From the NCBI GenBank assembly GCA_023390155.1, contig JAEWDJ010000420.1, positions 1 to 6,254 on the forward strand: 6,254 nt of DNA, in the 5' to 3' direction. The translations under genes and the position numbers were made by a program. The number at the start of each line of letters is the position of its first letter. Positions within the stretch are counted from its first letter, which is position 1. Source of the stretch: Actinomycetes bacterium (GTDB lineage: Bacteria; Actinomycetota; Actinomycetes; Actinomycetales; Microbacteriaceae). Positions 5,433 to 6,254 of this stretch are shown here, in pieces. The notes beneath the pieces were generated by a model, which was given only the letters and a program-made list of their open reading frames with translations, ran no database searches and was not told the origin of the DNA.

Positions 5433-6254
5433 ATGAAGAAGCTCATCAACGGCGTGCCCGACGTCGTCGCCGAGTCCCTGGCGGGGTTCGGCCGAGCTCA
5501 CGCCGACATCGTGACGGTGTCGGACGATCCGCGCTTCGTCTCCCGGGCCGACGGCCCCGTGAGCGGCAAGGTCGGCCTGGTCAGCGGCGGCGGAAGCGGC
5601 CACGAGCCCCTCCACGCCGGATTCGTCGGTCGCGGGATGCTCGACGCGGCGGTGCCCGGCGAGGTGTTCACCTCGCCGACGCCCATGCCGATCGTGGAGG
5701 CCACGAAGGCGGCGGACGGCGGAGCCGGTGTGCTGCACATCGTGAAGAACTACACGGGCGACGTCCTCAACTTCGAGACCGCGGCCGACCTGGTCGGGGC
5801 GGAGGGCATCAGCGTGCGCGCCGTCGTCACCAACGACGACGTCGCGGTGCAGGACTCCCTCTACACCGCGGGCCGCCGCGGCGTCGCCGGGACCGTGCTG
5901 GTCGAGAAGATCGCCGGGGCGGCCGCCGAGCGTGGCGACGACCTGGACGGGGTCGCCGCGATCGCCGAGCGGGTCAACGCGAACGTCCGCTCGATCGGGC
6001 TCGCGCTGACCGACGGCACCGTGCCGCACGCGGGCGAGCCCGGCTTCGTGCTCCCGGAGGACGAGATCGAGTTCGGCGTCGGCATCCACGGCGAGCCGGG
6101 GCGCGAGCGCATCAAGCTGGAGCCGGCCGACCGCCTGGTGGACCGGATGATGGACGCGATCCTCACGGACCTGCCCTTCTCCTCCGGCGACCGGGTGCTG
6201 CTGTTCGTCAACGGAATGGGCGGCACGCCGCTGTCGGAGCTCTACATCCTGTTC
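5433..6254 (+). CDS. dhaK: Dihydroxyacetone kinase subunit DhaK (3' end outside window)
   Basis: Substrate-binding subunit of dihydroxyacetone kinase, which phosphorylates dihydroxyacetone to dihydroxyacetone phosphate for glycolysis. The reading frame is open for 274 codons to the window edge; DhaK is usually about 330 residues, so roughly 55 should be missing. The N-terminus MKKLINGVPDVVAESLAGF is typical of the PTS-linked (DhaKLM) form. SGGGSGHEP (51-59, H57) and KNYTGD (105-110, D110) carry the conserved histidine and aspartate of the active site. H219 in GIHGEPG is the family histidine that binds dihydroxyacetone covalently as a hemiaminal. Whether the phosphoryl donor is the PTS (separate dhaL and dhaM) or ATP (a fused C-terminal domain) depends on sequence to the right; the N-terminal style favours the PTS type. 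With 23 bases after trpD and no terminator between them, read-through transcription from trpD is possible, though the functions are unrelated. Confidence 0.95.
   Translation, partial: MKKLINGVPDVVAESLAGFGRAHADIVTVSDDPRFVSRADGPVSGKVGLVSGGGSGHEPLHAGFVGRGMLDAAVPGEVFTSPTPMPIVEATKAADGGAGVLHIVKNYTGDVLNFETAADLVGAEGISVRAVVTNDDVAVQDSLYTAGRRGVAGTVLVEKIAGAAAERGDDLDGVAAIAERVNANVRSIGLALTDGTVPHAGEPGFVLPEDEIEFGVGIHGEPGRERIKLEPADRLVDRMMDAILTDLPFSSGDRVLLFVNGMGGTPLSELYILF

Noticed and set aside
5268..6089. Minus-strand frame opposite dhaK
   Set aside because: Low-complexity antisense translation; the plus-strand frame has the DhaK active-site residues and a ribosome binding site.

Overview
The window is high-GC DNA from an actinobacterium. 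The order ctaE-qcrC-qcrA-qcrB with trpD divergent from ctaE is the layout known from Mycobacterium and other Actinomycetota. Protein style (three-helix Rieske subunit, diheme cytochrome cc, b6-like spacing of the helix-D histidines in cytochrome b) fits the same phylum. A member of the Microbacteriaceae is my best guess at family level, from general resemblance only.

Minus strand, 14-4228: four respiratory genes read right to left as one probable operon. ctaE encodes cytochrome c oxidase subunit III, qcrC a membrane-bound diheme cytochrome c, qcrA the Rieske iron-sulfur protein and qcrB cytochrome b. Spacing is tight: 26 bases between ctaE and qcrC, 38 between qcrC and qcrA, and a 4-base TTGA stop/start overlap between qcrA and qcrB. 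Together they give the complete cytochrome bcc complex (complex III) plus one subunit of the aa3 oxidase (complex IV). In Actinomycetota these two form a supercomplex in which the diheme QcrC replaces soluble cytochrome c. The other oxidase subunits (ctaC, ctaD, ctaF) are not in the window.

Middle, 4229-4359: a 131-base divergent intergenic region. It holds a -10-like hexamer facing each way, each placed so that transcription would begin at or next to a start codon. This suggests leaderless mRNAs for both ctaE and trpD. A GC-rich inverted repeat lies just upstream of the trpD -10 candidate.

Plus strand, 4360-6254: trpD (anthranilate phosphoribosyltransferase, tryptophan synthesis) is complete. 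It is followed after 23 bases by dhaK (dihydroxyacetone kinase, substrate-binding subunit), which starts with a clear ribosome binding site and runs off the right edge after 274 codons. trpD and dhaK have no shared pathway.

Overall this is a conserved housekeeping region. All genes look intact, with their key residues present. I saw no mobile element, CRISPR array, RNA gene or undescribed system. The points worth a second look are start-site and promoter questions.
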